Assembly: GCA_017849435.1 (NCBI GenBank)
Contig: JAFIGY010000003.1
Location: 124,001-188,000, forward strand
Direction: 5' to 3'
Source of the DNA: Chitinophaga niabensis
Lineage (GTDB): Bacteria; Bacteroidota; Bacteroidia; Chitinophagales; Chitinophagaceae
Length of the DNA stretch: 64,000 nt
Of this stretch, positions 24,981 to 34,335 are shown one piece after another (the stretch's first letter is position 1; each line of letters starts with the position of its first letter). The position numbers and the translations under genes are program-made. The notes below the pieces were generated by a model. That model was not told the DNA's origin, did not search any database, and worked only from the letters and a program-made list of their open reading frames with translations.

Positions 24981-27785
24981 TTATCGTAATAAAGTTACAT
25001 TTCCTCTCAGCTGGAAGCGCTCATTCGAATCGCACAGCGCATCGAACAGGTAGATGTAAACATCTGCCGGCAACGCTTTCCCGTTGAATGTGCCATCCCA
25101 TCCCTGGCTGATATCGTCAATATTGAAGTTCTGGCGTTTGAACACCTCCTGCCCGAAGCGGTTGAAAATGCGCAGGGAGTAGATGTTGCGGATCCCTCGT
25201 CCCCGCGGGAAAAAGATATCATTCACCCCATCACCATTGGGTGAGAAGCCCGCCGGGAAGAATACACCGCTCTGATCACAGACGAGCTTGACGTTGAGCA
25301 CATCCGTTGCCTTGCAACCCTGATTGTTGGTCACTTCCAGCGCATAGTCCATAGACTGGCGGATGGCCGAAACAGCCTTTGGACAAGTGGCACAGTCCAG
25401 GTAAGTGGAAGGCTTCCATTCCCAGCTGACCACATCGCTGCTGTAAGTGGGATTCAGGTAAACAAGACTTCCCGCGGTCACGATCTGATCCGGTCCCGCG
25501 TCCACTGTGGGCACAGGTTTTACCGTCAGCCGGATGTTGGAGGAAACAGCAGGACAGGCAGGGTCGTTGCTGGCAATGACCGTATAAGTGGTATTGGTGA
25601 GCGGTGTTACCACCGGCATGGCGGTTTGCATGCCGCCCGGAGACCAGGTATAGGTGGCCGCGCCCCAGGCACGCAGCTGGGCGTTGCTGCCGCTGCAGAT
25701 AGCGGTATCCGGACTTACACCCAGGTTCACCGCCGGGACTACCCTGAGCCGTACCGTATCATTTAACGTACAGCCGTAAGCGTTAGTAGCCACGGCAATA
25801 TAAGCAGTGTCTTTCAGCGGAGATACGACCGGGTTATTGCAATTCGTGCAATTGATCTGGTATGCAGGCTGCCATTGGATGCTGCCATTGCTTTGCGCCT
25901 GCAGGGTTACGCTGCTGCCTTCGCAGATCTTTGTTTGCGGGGTGGCGGCGTGTATGACAGGCGTGGGACGGATAGGGATCTGAAGGGTGAGGGAGTCCAT
26001 GCAGTTACGCGCGTCCGTGATCACCAGCTTCACCGGGAAATATCCGCTGCTGTTGTATTGTACAGGTGCAGGCTCTTTGGAAGAAGAACGGGCGCCATTC
26101 CCAAGATCCCATTGCCAGCTGGTCAGCGGGATGTTGGGCGTAGGAATGGAAGTCTCCGAAAAGCGCACCGGCTGCCCTTCACAGGCTGTGCCTGCCAGCA
26201 TGAAACCCGCTTCCGGCGCCGCTACTTTGAGATGATCCTTTTTTATAATCGTATCGGGACAATAAGCGGGGTCTTTATAACGGATGATGAGCGTATCTGT
26301 AAAAAGACCTTTCACCTCCATCTTCTTTCGTATATCCACTTCCGTTGTACTCCACTGTGTTCCGTCACCGAACCGCCAGTTATAGCTGTCCACCAGATCG
26401 GCCGGCACCTGTACCACGCCGTAGGATACCGAGCTGCTTCTGCAAACCGTACCCACACCGGTGTTGAAGTCCGCCGCAAATACCCGGATAGTGCGGAACG
26501 TAGTGCTCATACAGTTCTGAACAGCATTCCTTACTGTCAGCCGTACATTGTAAGTGCCGGTTTGTGTGTAGGTATGCTGTGTATGCATGTTATTATCCTT
26601 CGGGCTGTTGTCGTCAAAATCCCATTCGTAAACATCTCCCGGTGAACCGGCCGAGGTATTGGTGAAGCGGAAGTTCATCCGGTTATTGCAGGAGCGTGCG
26701 AAGGTAAAATCCGCAACAGGACCGGTATTGTTGAGTGTAACGGGCGTTGCCGCGGTATAGCAGCCATTGGAACCGGCGCTCATTTGTATGGTAACGTTGC
26801 CGGTTGTACGAAAAGCGTGATTGATATCATTTTCAGAACCCTCATAAACAGTACCATCCCCGAAGTCCCAACGATAGCTTCCGGCATTTGCAGCTGTGGC
26901 CAGTAACCGGGCGCTGGTGCCTGCGCAGTTGTCGGGCCTTGTAGCAGTGAAGCTCACATTCTGCGGAGCAGTGCCCGTTTTGACCAGCTGCTGGAAATTG
27001 CGCAGGGCGGTACAGCCTTGCAGGGTAGTAACGGAAAGACTTACATTAAAACTGCCTGCCGTTGCATAAGTATGTATGATGGAAGGGCCGGAGGCGTTCC
27101 CGCTCTGGCCGTCCCCGAATATCCAGGCGTAATTGCTGACAGGATCGTTATTGATGGTATTCACGCTGGCGGTGAGCGTGGCGGCGTATGGTGCGCATCC
27201 CTGCAGTACGGAGCTGTTCAAACTGATGGCAGGCGCAGCAATCCTGATCATTCCTTTCTTCTTCGCCGTTTGCGTACAGCCGTTCGTGTTTATAACGGTG
27301 AGAGATATATCAAAAGTATCGATCCTGTTAAATGCATGTTGGATAGTGGATGATCCCGTTGTCACCGGCGCTGTGCCGTCTCCGAAATCCCAGATGCGTG
27401 TTTGCGCGCCCGGCGTAAGGTCTGTGAAAGTGGCAGTATAAGGGCCGCAGGCCTCGGGGGTATTCACGGAGAAGTCCGCCGCAGGCGGTGCATATACCAC
27501 AAAGCTCTGGCTGGCGCTGCTGGCATTGTTGGGATAATATGCCGTAAGTGTTACCGTTACGGGGCCTGCTGCAGGGAAGGCGATCTCCGGGTTCTGTTCC
27601 CGGGAGCCGCGTCCGTTACCGAAATCCCAGACGAGGGCCAGCGGGGTACCGGTGCTGGTGTTCCGGAAGGTAAAGGTGGAAGGGGCGCAATGTGTAGCAG
27701 GAGAAGCGGTATAGGTAAAAGCAGCCTGCTGCGCTTTCACGGCCGCAGGAATGGCCAGCAGGCATAGCGTGAACAGGTTTTTCAT
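24981..27785 (-). CDS. Secreted multi-PKD protein with T9SS type B C-terminal domain (934 aa)
   Basis: Start chosen at ATG 27785 because it heads the signal peptide MKNLFTLCLLAIPAAVKAQ; upstream in-frame starts add a non-signal stretch. About seven PKD repeats fill residues 20-620, each with a W-x-FGDG-like core (VWDFGNG, IWDFGDG, AWIFGDG, RWDFGDG, EWDFDDN, NWRFGDG, QWDLGNG). About three Ig-like segments follow (CEGSSVTLQA, CSGSNAQLRAWG). The type B sorting domain occupies about 845-934 (FSPNGDGVND, FNRFGQEVF, GNVTLLR). It is likely a filamentous surface protein or adhesin; ligand unknown. It is immediately followed by its PorP/SprF partner. Confidence 0.9.
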   Translation of the reverse strand: MKNLFTLCLLAIPAAVKAQQAAFTYTASPATHCAPSTFTFRNTSTGTPLALVWDFGNGRGSREQNPEIAFPAAGPVTVTLTAYYPNNASSASQSFVVYAPPAADFSVNTPEACGPYTATFTDLTPGAQTRIWDFGDGTAPVTTGSSTIQHAFNRIDTFDISLTVINTNGCTQTAKKKGMIRIAAPAISLNSSVLQGCAPYAATLTASVNTINNDPVSNYAWIFGDGQSGNASGPSIIHTYATAGSFNVSLSVTTLQGCTALRNFQQLVKTGTAPQNVSFTATRPDNCAGTSARLLATAANAGSYRWDFGDGTVYEGSENDINHAFRTTGNVTIQMSAGSNGCYTAATPVTLNNTGPVADFTFARSCNNRMNFRFTNTSAGSPGDVYEWDFDDNSPKDNNMHTQHTYTQTGTYNVRLTVRNAVQNCMSTTFRTIRVFAADFNTGVGTVCRSSSVSYGVVQVPADLVDSYNWRFGDGTQWSTTEVDIRKKMEVKGLFTDTLIIRYKDPAYCPDTIIKKDHLKVAAPEAGFMLAGTACEGQPVRFSETSIPTPNIPLTSWQWDLGNGARSSSKEPAPVQYNSSGYFPVKLVITDARNCMDSLTLQIPIRPTPVIHAATPQTKICEGSSVTLQAQSNGSIQWQPAYQINCTNCNNPVVSPLKDTAYIAVATNAYGCTLNDTVRLRVVPAVNLGVSPDTAICSGSNAQLRAWGAATYTWSPGGMQTAMPVVTPLTNTTYTVIASNDPACPAVSSNIRLTVKPVPTVDAGPDQIVTAGSLVYLNPTYSSDVVSWEWKPSTYLDCATCPKAVSAIRQSMDYALEVTNNQGCKATDVLNVKLVCDQSGVFFPAGFSPNGDGVNDIFFPRGRGIRNIYSLRIFNRFGQEVFKRQNFNIDDISQGWDGTFNGKALPADVYIYLFDALCDSNERFQLRGNVTLLR

Positions 27786-27863
27786 ATGAGGTGCAGGGAT
27801 GATTCTCATCTGATCCAGGGATATAGGATACTTATGGTTAAAATGTATTGTTAATGAATTACA

Positions 27864-27871
27864 CAAATTTA
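27864..27871 (-). promoter_or_regulatory. -7 box (TAAATTTG) for the 934-aa PKD gene
   Basis: Exact consensus on the minus strand, in the 113-bp gap below the 1613-aa gene and 78 nt before ATG 27785. Confidence 0.45.
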
Positions 27872-27898
27872 TAATATTATTCCGATATATCCATCAGT

Positions 27899-30800
27899 TT
27901 ATCGCAGGAGGGTGACATTACCTTTGAGCAGGAGGGGCTCATGGGTATCACAGACGAGCTCTGCGTAATAGATGTATACATCGGGGTTAAGTAAAGTGCC
28001 GCCGAACCTGCCGTCCCATCCACAGGCAGGATCGTCGGTATTACAATTATCGCGCTCAAAGATCAGCTGTCCCCAGCGGTTATAGATCTTGAATGTCTTA
28101 ATGCGGCTGATGCCCTTTCCGCGGATGTAGAAAACATCGTTTTGTCCGTCTCCGTTGGGACTGAAGGAGTTGGGGACAAAAGCCGTACTGCCCGGGCAGA
28201 TCAGTTTTACAGGCAGCAGCGCAATGGCGGTGCATCCGAATTGATTCGTTGCCGTGATGTTATAGGTCACATTTCCTTTAGGCGTGACCGTAGGCTCCGG
28301 GCAATCCGCGCAGCTGAGCCATTGATTGGGATACCATTGCCATTTAATGATATCCGGGCTGCCCTGCACATGGAGTGGCATATCGGTGCCGGCAGGAATC
28401 ACTCTTTCCGGTCCGGGAATAAGCACTGGCGCAGGATTTACTGTGAGCAGCACTTCCGTAGTATCCGTAAAGCATGCATCGCTGCCATATCCGATCACCC
28501 GGTAGCGGGTAGTAACGGAGGGCTGGGCCATTGGGTTCGGGATATCTGCTTTGCTGAGGCCGGTTTCCGGTAACCAACGGTAGCGTACGGCGCCGGTAGC
28601 CTGTAGTTGTGTTTGTTTGCCACTGCAGATGACAGCATCAGACGATCTTACTTTGAAGGGATAGGAGAGTGTAACGCGCATGGAATCGGACTGCCGGCAA
28701 CCGAAACTATTGATGGCAAGTACCCGGTAAGTGGTGTCTTTAGCCGGATGTACAGAAGGGTTCGGACTGGCAGGATCGGAAATATTGTAGTTGGTCCAGC
28801 TGAACTGTGCGGGACTGGCATTGGATTGCAGCTGGAGGGATTGGCCATAGCAAAGCACTGTCTGTTTCGGCATCACGTTCAGTGTTGGTAAAGGATGAAT
28901 GGTGGCTTGTATGGAGGCGGTATCCGGACAAGTGCCTTTTTCATTGCGGATGATCAGTTTCACGTTATGTTGACCGGGGGTGTTGAAGGTCATGATCGGG
29001 TTGGGGCCTGTCATGACCGGAGCGGGCTGATCATCCACCAGCCAGGTCCACCGGGTGTTGGGCAGATTTTTGGTTTCCTGTCCGCTGAAGCGGATCGATT
29101 CCCCGGCGCAGATGGGCGTTGCGGGGCGGAGGAGGCTGTGGGGGAGGGGGTCTACGTTTACGGTTTTGGAGAGGGAATCTTTGCAACCGTAAAAACTGGT
29201 GACCACCATCTTTGCCTGGTATACGCCAATGGCATTATAGAAGAAAACAGGGCTGGCTGCGGTGCTTACGTCGTCTGTCCGGCCGGGGATGCCAAAATCC
29301 CAGCGATAGGTTTGTGCCTTGTTAAGCCGTGTATTGGAAAGAGAAGTACTGCTGTTGAAGAAAACAACATTCCCGGCATCGCAGGCCTTGCTGTCGTCCA
29401 GCGTGAAAGCCGCTTTCACGATATCCACGATGATACTGTCCGGCGGCCCCTGCGCGGGAACCTTGCAACCTTGTGCATCTTCCAGCACTACCCGTGGATA
29501 ATACACTCCCTCTTTATCGTATTTGTATTTATAGCTGTTGGTTGTTGTCGTTTGTACGTTACCGTTATCAAAGTCCCAGATATATTTCACTGCATTGGCG
29601 GAAGTAGCGGTGAACGTGACCTCATGAGGAACGCACCCGGTATTGGGCGTCATCGTTCTTGTGCCGATGGGGCCTTGTATCACGATCTCTTTTGTTGTGG
29701 TACTGATACAATCTCCATCGGAATATACGTTGAGGGTGATGGTATATTTACCGGGCAGGTTGTAGACGTGGGAAGGGGCGTCAAGACTGGATCTGCTTCC
29801 ATCGCCAAAATCCCAGACGGAGCGTTTGAAATCGGTGCTTTGGTTCGTAAACTGCACCAATACCGGCGGGCATACCGGCAGATCCGGCGGAACGCTGAAT
29901 TTAGCCTGCGGATTGGGTACCCGGATATATTTATCCTTCACGATCGTATCTGTACATCCGATGTTATTTATCACTGCCAGTGAAACGGTGTAGGTACCGG
30001 GCTGTGCATATGTTTTTACAGGACGTTGTGCAGTGTTGGTGGTGTTATCTCCGAAGTCCCATGCGTATTGCAGGTTGCTGCCGGTGGAGGTGTTGTTGAA
30101 CTGCAGGCCCTGGTTCAGGCAGGCAATCGTAGTGGCAGTGTTGAACTGTGCGGTTACACCGGTTACAGGTACGGCTTTGGTGATAGTGGTATGGCATCCG
30201 GCATTATCTATCACGCTTAATAACACATTGAAAGTACCGATTCTGCCAAAGGGGTGCTTGTAATCCACTGGCGCTGTGAGCAAAGAATCATTGGGTGTGC
30301 CGTCCCCGAAATTCCAGGTCCAAGAGCGGATGCCATAGCCATGGGAAGGTGTGGAAGCATCCGTGAATAATAGCGTATCGCCTTTGCAGTTCCTTCCGCG
30401 GAAAGTAAAATCGGCATTGGCTCCGTTCACCTTTACGGGCAGGATATTGGAAGAGCTGCTGCAACCATTCCTGTCGGTGACCGTGAGCACTACATTATAA
30501 TCTCCAGGCCGCGGGTAGGTTCTGGGTACATCAGGCCCCTGAACCGGTGCGTAATACCCATCTCCCCAATTCCAGTTCCAGTTTACGATGTTGTTGGGGT
30601 CTACTTTGGAACGGGAGAAGGTAATGCTCATCCCGGAGCAGATCTCCGTTTTATCCGCACTTAATACCGGCTTTTCATCGATGATCGAAATAGTCAGCAG
30701 GCGCGTGGACTCACAATTACCGTTGCTAACGGTGAGGCGTATATTAAAAGTTCCTGTGGCAGGGAATACGTGTGTAGGGGATTGATCCGTGGAAGTGGTG

Positions 30801-32740
30801 CCATCCCCGAAATCCCAGAGCCAGCTGCGGGGCGTACCTGCCACCGGGCCAAAATCAGACAGGTCTGTGAACATCACGGTATACCGGTCACTGCAATTGC
30901 GATCGATCCGGAAATCGGCAATGGGTGGCAGGATGGAAATGAAAGCTTTTTTGGTGAGGCTTTTGTGGCATCCGTAGTTGTTCACTTCCAGCGTTACATC
31001 ATGCAGGCCGATGTTCTGGAAATAGTGTGAAGGGTTTTCAGTGGTTTCAAAGGAGTTATTATCCTGTGGAAAATTACAACGCCATGCCGTGCCGCGAGGG
31101 GTGGACAGATTGGTGAAGTTCACGGCAAACCGCTGGCAGGGGGCTTTGGGATCTGCATCAAAATCCACCACCGGTACTCGCCCCGCCTGCACAATCACTT
31201 CCTGTGTCAGCCGGCATCCTCCGCTGACATCGAGGATCAGCTTTACGTGGAAGATGCCTTCCTGGTTGAAAGTATGAGAAGGATTGGGAGATGCAGAGGT
31301 GGCACCATCCCCGAAATCCCACTGGTAACCGGTGATACTGCCGGCTGTAAGCAAACTGGCACTGAAGGTGCTGTTCAGGGGAATACACCCTTCAACGGGC
31401 GTGGCATTGATCACTGCCCTGGGTTCTTCTATCCGGATATAATCCATCAGCGTCATGGAATCTGCACATCCCTGATCATTCCTGACGCGCAGCTTTACAT
31501 GGTAGTCGCCAAAGCGGGTATAGGTATGAGATGGATCCAGGCCATCAAACGTACTGCCATCCCCAAATGTCCATTGCCAGCTGGTAGCGCCGATGGATTG
31601 GGAACTGAACTGCGTGGTGAAAGGAACGCTGCAACTTTGCAGCGGAGTGGCCGTGAAGCTCACTTTGGGTGAAGGGCTTACTGCAATGGTTTTGCTGATC
31701 GTTTCCATACAACCCGGCAGTCCGGAGGTAAGCGTAACGGTATAATTTCCCGCATTGGCGAAATAGTAAACGGCGTTTGTAGCAGAACTGGTGCTGCCAT
31801 CAGGGAAGGTCCAGGTAGAGAGTGTAGGGCGGGGAGAAGTGTTATTGACCAGTGTTACATTTGTGCCTGCGCAGGCAGGGCCCGGTACACTGAAATCTGC
31901 TTTCGTTTTTTGAATGGTGATATAATCCGCTTTGGATACGATCGCTTCACATCCTGCTGCATTCTTTGCCTTCAATATCACGGTATAACGTCCTTCCTGC
32001 TGATAAGTATGAGAAGGATACTGGTCCGTGGAAGTGCCGCCATCCCCGAAGTCCCAGGCGTATGTTAGCCCGGCCGACCCACTGCTCCTGAAATTGACAG
32101 TGAGCGGTATGGTACAACTGCTGAAAACATCAGAAGTAAAATCTATTTTAGGCGTTTCTCCAACAATGATCAGGTTCTGCTGAGTAATACCATTCGTACA
32201 CCCGAAACTGTTAGTAACGATGGTGGAAATAGAAAAACTTCCGCCAACGTTATAGGTATGAGAAGGATTGGTGCCTTCGAAAGTATTGCCATCCCCGAAG
32301 TCCCATACGATCTTGCTGATAGTACCTGAGCCGGGTGTGGACTGATCCGTGAACTGCACAGTGAGCGGTGTACAGCCTTTCATGTCGGAAACAGCGAAAG
32401 CTGCAACGGGATTATCTCGTATCGTAACGGTTTTGGTGAAGGACTTTGGCCCGGAAGGGTAAGTAACGGTAAGCGTTACGTTGTAAGTGCCCGCAGTGGT
32501 AAATACTTTACCTGCATCCCGCGTGGTAGCGTGCGCTCCCAAACCAAAATCCCAGTCATATGCCGTAGCGCCGTTGTCAGACAGGTTTGTGAACGAAACG
32601 GTGAGGGGCGCACATCCTTCCCATTTATCCGCTGTGAAGCTGACATTCTGTGCAAATAAAGGTTTCGCCGCCATCAGCAGCGTGAACATAAAAAGGAGTA
32701 CAAAAGCCCGCCTGCCGGCAGACTGTTTATGGTGATTCAT
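27899..32740 (-). CDS. Giant secreted multi-PKD protein with T9SS type B C-terminal domain (1613 aa)
   Basis: Start ATG 32740, giving a signal peptide with a basic N-terminus (MNHHKQSAGRRAF) and hydrophobic core ending at PLFAQ. I count about 15 PKD-like repeats from residue 30 to about 1260, most with a W(D/N/T)FGDG core and a TY.V.L end, several degenerate (TWTFPDG, WNWNWGDG, TWLVDDQ). Three Ig-like segments follow, then the type B sorting domain at about 1525-1613 (NSFSPNGDGQND, IYNRWGQLIF, GNVTLLR). The repeats are also similar at DNA level, with the same bases encoding WDFGDG over and over. It is probably a long surface filament exported by T9SS; the nearest PorP/SprF gene is two genes downstream. 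Confidence 0.9.
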   Translation of the reverse strand: MNHHKQSAGRRAFVLLFMFTLLMAAKPLFAQNVSFTADKWEGCAPLTVSFTNLSDNGATAYDWDFGLGAHATTRDAGKVFTTAGTYNVTLTVTYPSGPKSFTKTVTIRDNPVAAFAVSDMKGCTPLTVQFTDQSTPGSGTISKIVWDFGDGNTFEGTNPSHTYNVGGSFSISTIVTNSFGCTNGITQQNLIIVGETPKIDFTSDVFSSCTIPLTVNFRSSGSAGLTYAWDFGDGGTSTDQYPSHTYQQEGRYTVILKAKNAAGCEAIVSKADYITIQKTKADFSVPGPACAGTNVTLVNNTSPRPTLSTWTFPDGSTSSATNAVYYFANAGNYTVTLTSGLPGCMETISKTIAVSPSPKVSFTATPLQSCSVPFTTQFSSQSIGATSWQWTFGDGSTFDGLDPSHTYTRFGDYHVKLRVRNDQGCADSMTLMDYIRIEEPRAVINATPVEGCIPLNSTFSASLLTAGSITGYQWDFGDGATSASPNPSHTFNQEGIFHVKLILDVSGGCRLTQEVIVQAGRVPVVDFDADPKAPCQRFAVNFTNLSTPRGTAWRCNFPQDNNSFETTENPSHYFQNIGLHDVTLEVNNYGCHKSLTKKAFISILPPIADFRIDRNCSDRYTVMFTDLSDFGPVAGTPRSWLWDFGDGTTSTDQSPTHVFPATGTFNIRLTVSNGNCESTRLLTISIIDEKPVLSADKTEICSGMSITFSRSKVDPNNIVNWNWNWGDGYYAPVQGPDVPRTYPRPGDYNVVLTVTDRNGCSSSSNILPVKVNGANADFTFRGRNCKGDTLLFTDASTPSHGYGIRSWTWNFGDGTPNDSLLTAPVDYKHPFGRIGTFNVLLSVIDNAGCHTTITKAVPVTGVTAQFNTATTIACLNQGLQFNNTSTGSNLQYAWDFGDNTTNTAQRPVKTYAQPGTYTVSLAVINNIGCTDTIVKDKYIRVPNPQAKFSVPPDLPVCPPVLVQFTNQSTDFKRSVWDFGDGSRSSLDAPSHVYNLPGKYTITLNVYSDGDCISTTTKEIVIQGPIGTRTMTPNTGCVPHEVTFTATSANAVKYIWDFDNGNVQTTTTNSYKYKYDKEGVYYPRVVLEDAQGCKVPAQGPPDSIIVDIVKAAFTLDDSKACDAGNVVFFNSSTSLSNTRLNKAQTYRWDFGIPGRTDDVSTAASPVFFYNAIGVYQAKMVVTSFYGCKDSLSKTVNVDPLPHSLLRPATPICAGESIRFSGQETKNLPNTRWTWLVDDQPAPVMTGPNPIMTFNTPGQHNVKLIIRNEKGTCPDTASIQATIHPLPTLNVMPKQTVLCYGQSLQLQSNASPAQFSWTNYNISDPASPNPSVHPAKDTTYRVLAINSFGCRQSDSMRVTLSYPFKVRSSDAVICSGKQTQLQATGAVRYRWLPETGLSKADIPNPMAQPSVTTRYRVIGYGSDACFTDTTEVLLTVNPAPVLIPGPERVIPAGTDMPLHVQGSPDIIKWQWYPNQWLSCADCPEPTVTPKGNVTYNITATNQFGCTAIALLPVKLICPGSTAFVPNSFSPNGDGQNDVFYIRGKGISRIKTFKIYNRWGQLIFERDNCNTDDPACGWDGRFGGTLLNPDVYIYYAELVCDTHEPLLLKGNVTLLR

Positions 32741-32771
32741 GGATATGCGATATAGCAGGGTTCTAGGGTAG

Positions 32772-32800
32772 CAAAAATAGCCCCGGTTCGTAATACGCAA
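32772..32800 (-). promoter_or_regulatory. Promoter of the 1613-aa PKD gene
   Basis: Minus strand TTG (32800-32798), 18 nt, TATTTTTG (32779-32772), 31 nt before ATG 32740. The overlapping plus-strand TTCGTAATACGCAAT resembles the recG-spacer repeat (13 of 15). Confidence 0.65.
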
Positions 32801-32962
32801 TAAAATTAATATTTAAAAAACAATTATCTGTCTGTATTAACATTATGTTTTCAAGCCGTTAACTGATTTATTACTTATTTGCTGCCTGATAGGATATTTT
32901 TAATTGGTCATACTTAGTGTTCTGCCATGCAGAGAGCAACTTAGTACAAACAGGAACCACGT

Positions 32963-33565
32963 ATGCCTGCATTAGACAAAGCTTATTGGAATGCCCGTTA
33001 TGAGAACGGCAAAACTGACTGGGATATGGGTGCCGTGTCACCTCCCCTGAGAGATTATTTTGACCAGCTGCCGAACAAGAACCTGCGTATACTGATACCC
33101 GGCGGGGGCAATAGTTACGAGGCGAAATACTTGTGGGACAATGGTTTTAGGGATGTTACCGTGTTGGATATATCAACGGTGCTGATCGACCGGCTGAAGC
33201 GGGAACATGAGCAAACGGGTATCAAGTTCATGGCAGGGGATTTTTTTGAGCATGAGCATGAATACGATCTCATTGTGGAACAAACCTTCTTTTGTGCGCT
33301 GGATCCCACATTACGGCTGGCATATGCGAGGCATATGTACGACCTGCTGTGGGAGGAAGGACGGTTAGTAGGTGTTTTGTTCAACCGTGAGTTTGATGAG
33401 CCCGGTCCTCCTTTTGGTGGCGGTATTAAGATCTACCGCCGGTTATTTGAGCCTTATTTCAATTTCAAGACCTTCGCCCCCTGCTATAATTCCCACCCCG
33501 CCCGCCAGGGAAAAGAGGTTTTCGTCAATTTCAGGAAGCTGGACAGTCTGTCCAGGAAGCGGTGA
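32963..33565 (+). CDS. TPMT-family SAM-dependent methyltransferase
   Basis: A 200-aa protein of the thiopurine S-methyltransferase-like family. YWNARYENGKTDWDMG at the N-terminus and the SAM motif RILIPGGGNSYEAKYLW (about 43-59) are the hallmarks, followed by VTVLDIS. Bacterial members methylate small thiol, selenium or tellurium compounds; the substrate here is unknown. It is monocistronic or paired with the rhodanese-thioredoxin gene 30 bp downstream. The 222 bp upstream, up to 32740, hold the divergent PKD promoter and AT-rich sequence. Confidence 0.85.
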   Translation: MPALDKAYWNARYENGKTDWDMGAVSPPLRDYFDQLPNKNLRILIPGGGNSYEAKYLWDNGFRDVTVLDISTVLIDRLKREHEQTGIKFMAGDFFEHEHEYDLIVEQTFFCALDPTLRLAYARHMYDLLWEEGRLVGVLFNREFDEPGPPFGGGIKIYRRLFEPYFNFKTFAPCYNSHPARQGKEVFVNFRKLDSLSRKR

Positions 33566-33595
33566 TATTTCCACAATGCCGCTTATCTTTACCGC

Positions 33596-34276
33596 ATGAA
33601 AGGATTTATTTTGTTAGCCGCCCTGCAGGTAGTTTCCTTCGCAGGCCTGGCACAGGATCAGGTAAAGGCGGATGAATTTGATAAAGGCATGCACCAGCCC
33701 GGGATACAGTTGCTGGATGTACGTACCGCAAAGGAGTTCGGGGAAGGCCATCTGCCGGATGCCCTTCAGGCAGACTATACGAAAAAGGAAGAATTCTTTG
33801 ACCGCATCCGGCATCTGGACAAGACGAAGCCCGTTTACGTTTACTGCCTGAGCGGAGGACGCAGTTCCGCAGCAGCCAAATGGATGCGGGAGAACGGCTA
33901 TACGAAAGTAGTGGAAATGGAAGGAGGCGTGATGGCCTGGAAAAAGGCCGGTAAGTCGCTCACCGGGGGAACCCCCAGTCCGCAGATGACCATTGCCGAC
34001 TTTGAAAAGGCGGTTAAGGCGGACAAGCTGGTATTGGTGGACGTTGGCGCTGCATGGTGCCCGCCCTGTCGGAAAATGGAGCCGGTATTAAAACAATTGC
34101 AACAGGAACGAAAGATCAGGGTTGTGAATGTGGATGGAGGAAAGGATACGGATGTGATGGGTAAAATCAGTGCCAGATCGCTTCCTACTTTTGTGCTATA
34201 TAAGAATGGCAGGGAAGTCTGGCGGAAAGAAGGGATTGTGGGGATAGAGGAATTCCGGACCGCGATAAAAGAGTAA
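33596..34276 (+). CDS. Secreted rhodanese-thioredoxin fusion protein
   Basis: A 226-aa exported protein: signal peptide 1-20 (FAGLAQ), a rhodanese domain about 25-115 with active-site loop YCLSGGRSS (the Cys is the sulfur carrier), and a thioredoxin domain about 125-226 with the redox motif WCPPC. The combination suggests periplasmic sulfur-transfer or thiol-disulfide chemistry. No partner is evident nearby. A near-consensus -7 box (TATCTTTA, 33584-33591) ends 4 nt before the ATG. A strong terminator follows. Confidence 0.88.
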   Translation: MKGFILLAALQVVSFAGLAQDQVKADEFDKGMHQPGIQLLDVRTAKEFGEGHLPDALQADYTKKEEFFDRIRHLDKTKPVYVYCLSGGRSSAAAKWMRENGYTKVVEMEGGVMAWKKAGKSLTGGTPSPQMTIADFEKAVKADKLVLVDVGAAWCPPCRKMEPVLKQLQQERKIRVVNVDGGKDTDVMGKISARSLPTFVLYKNGREVWRKEGIVGIEEFRTAIKE

Positions 34277-34279
34277 AAG

Positions 34280-34317
34280 AAAAGAGGCGTCTCACATGAG
34301 GCGCCTCTTTTCTTTTT
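34280..34317. terminator. Bidirectional terminator, rhodanese-thioredoxin versus lipoprotein gene
   Basis: AAAAGAGGCG (34280-34289) pairs with CGCCTCTTTT, plus a CTC/GAG inner stem around ACAT, ending in a T-rich tract. It serves the convergent genes on both sides. Confidence 0.85.
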
Positions 34318-34335
34318 AGCTATACAACGATATTA

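Noticed and set aside
28895-29983. A 362-aa plus-strand frame inside the 1613-aa PKD gene
   Set aside because: Antisense of PKD repeats; other such frames occur at 25875-26645, 31247-31672 and, opposite the first PKD gene, at 8120-9370. All repeat with the PKD periodicity and carry no independent motif.
28100-32600. Regularly recurring short words suggestive of a CRISPR array
   Set aside because: Spacing (about 240-300 bp) and variation follow PKD domains in frame; the words encode WDFGDG.
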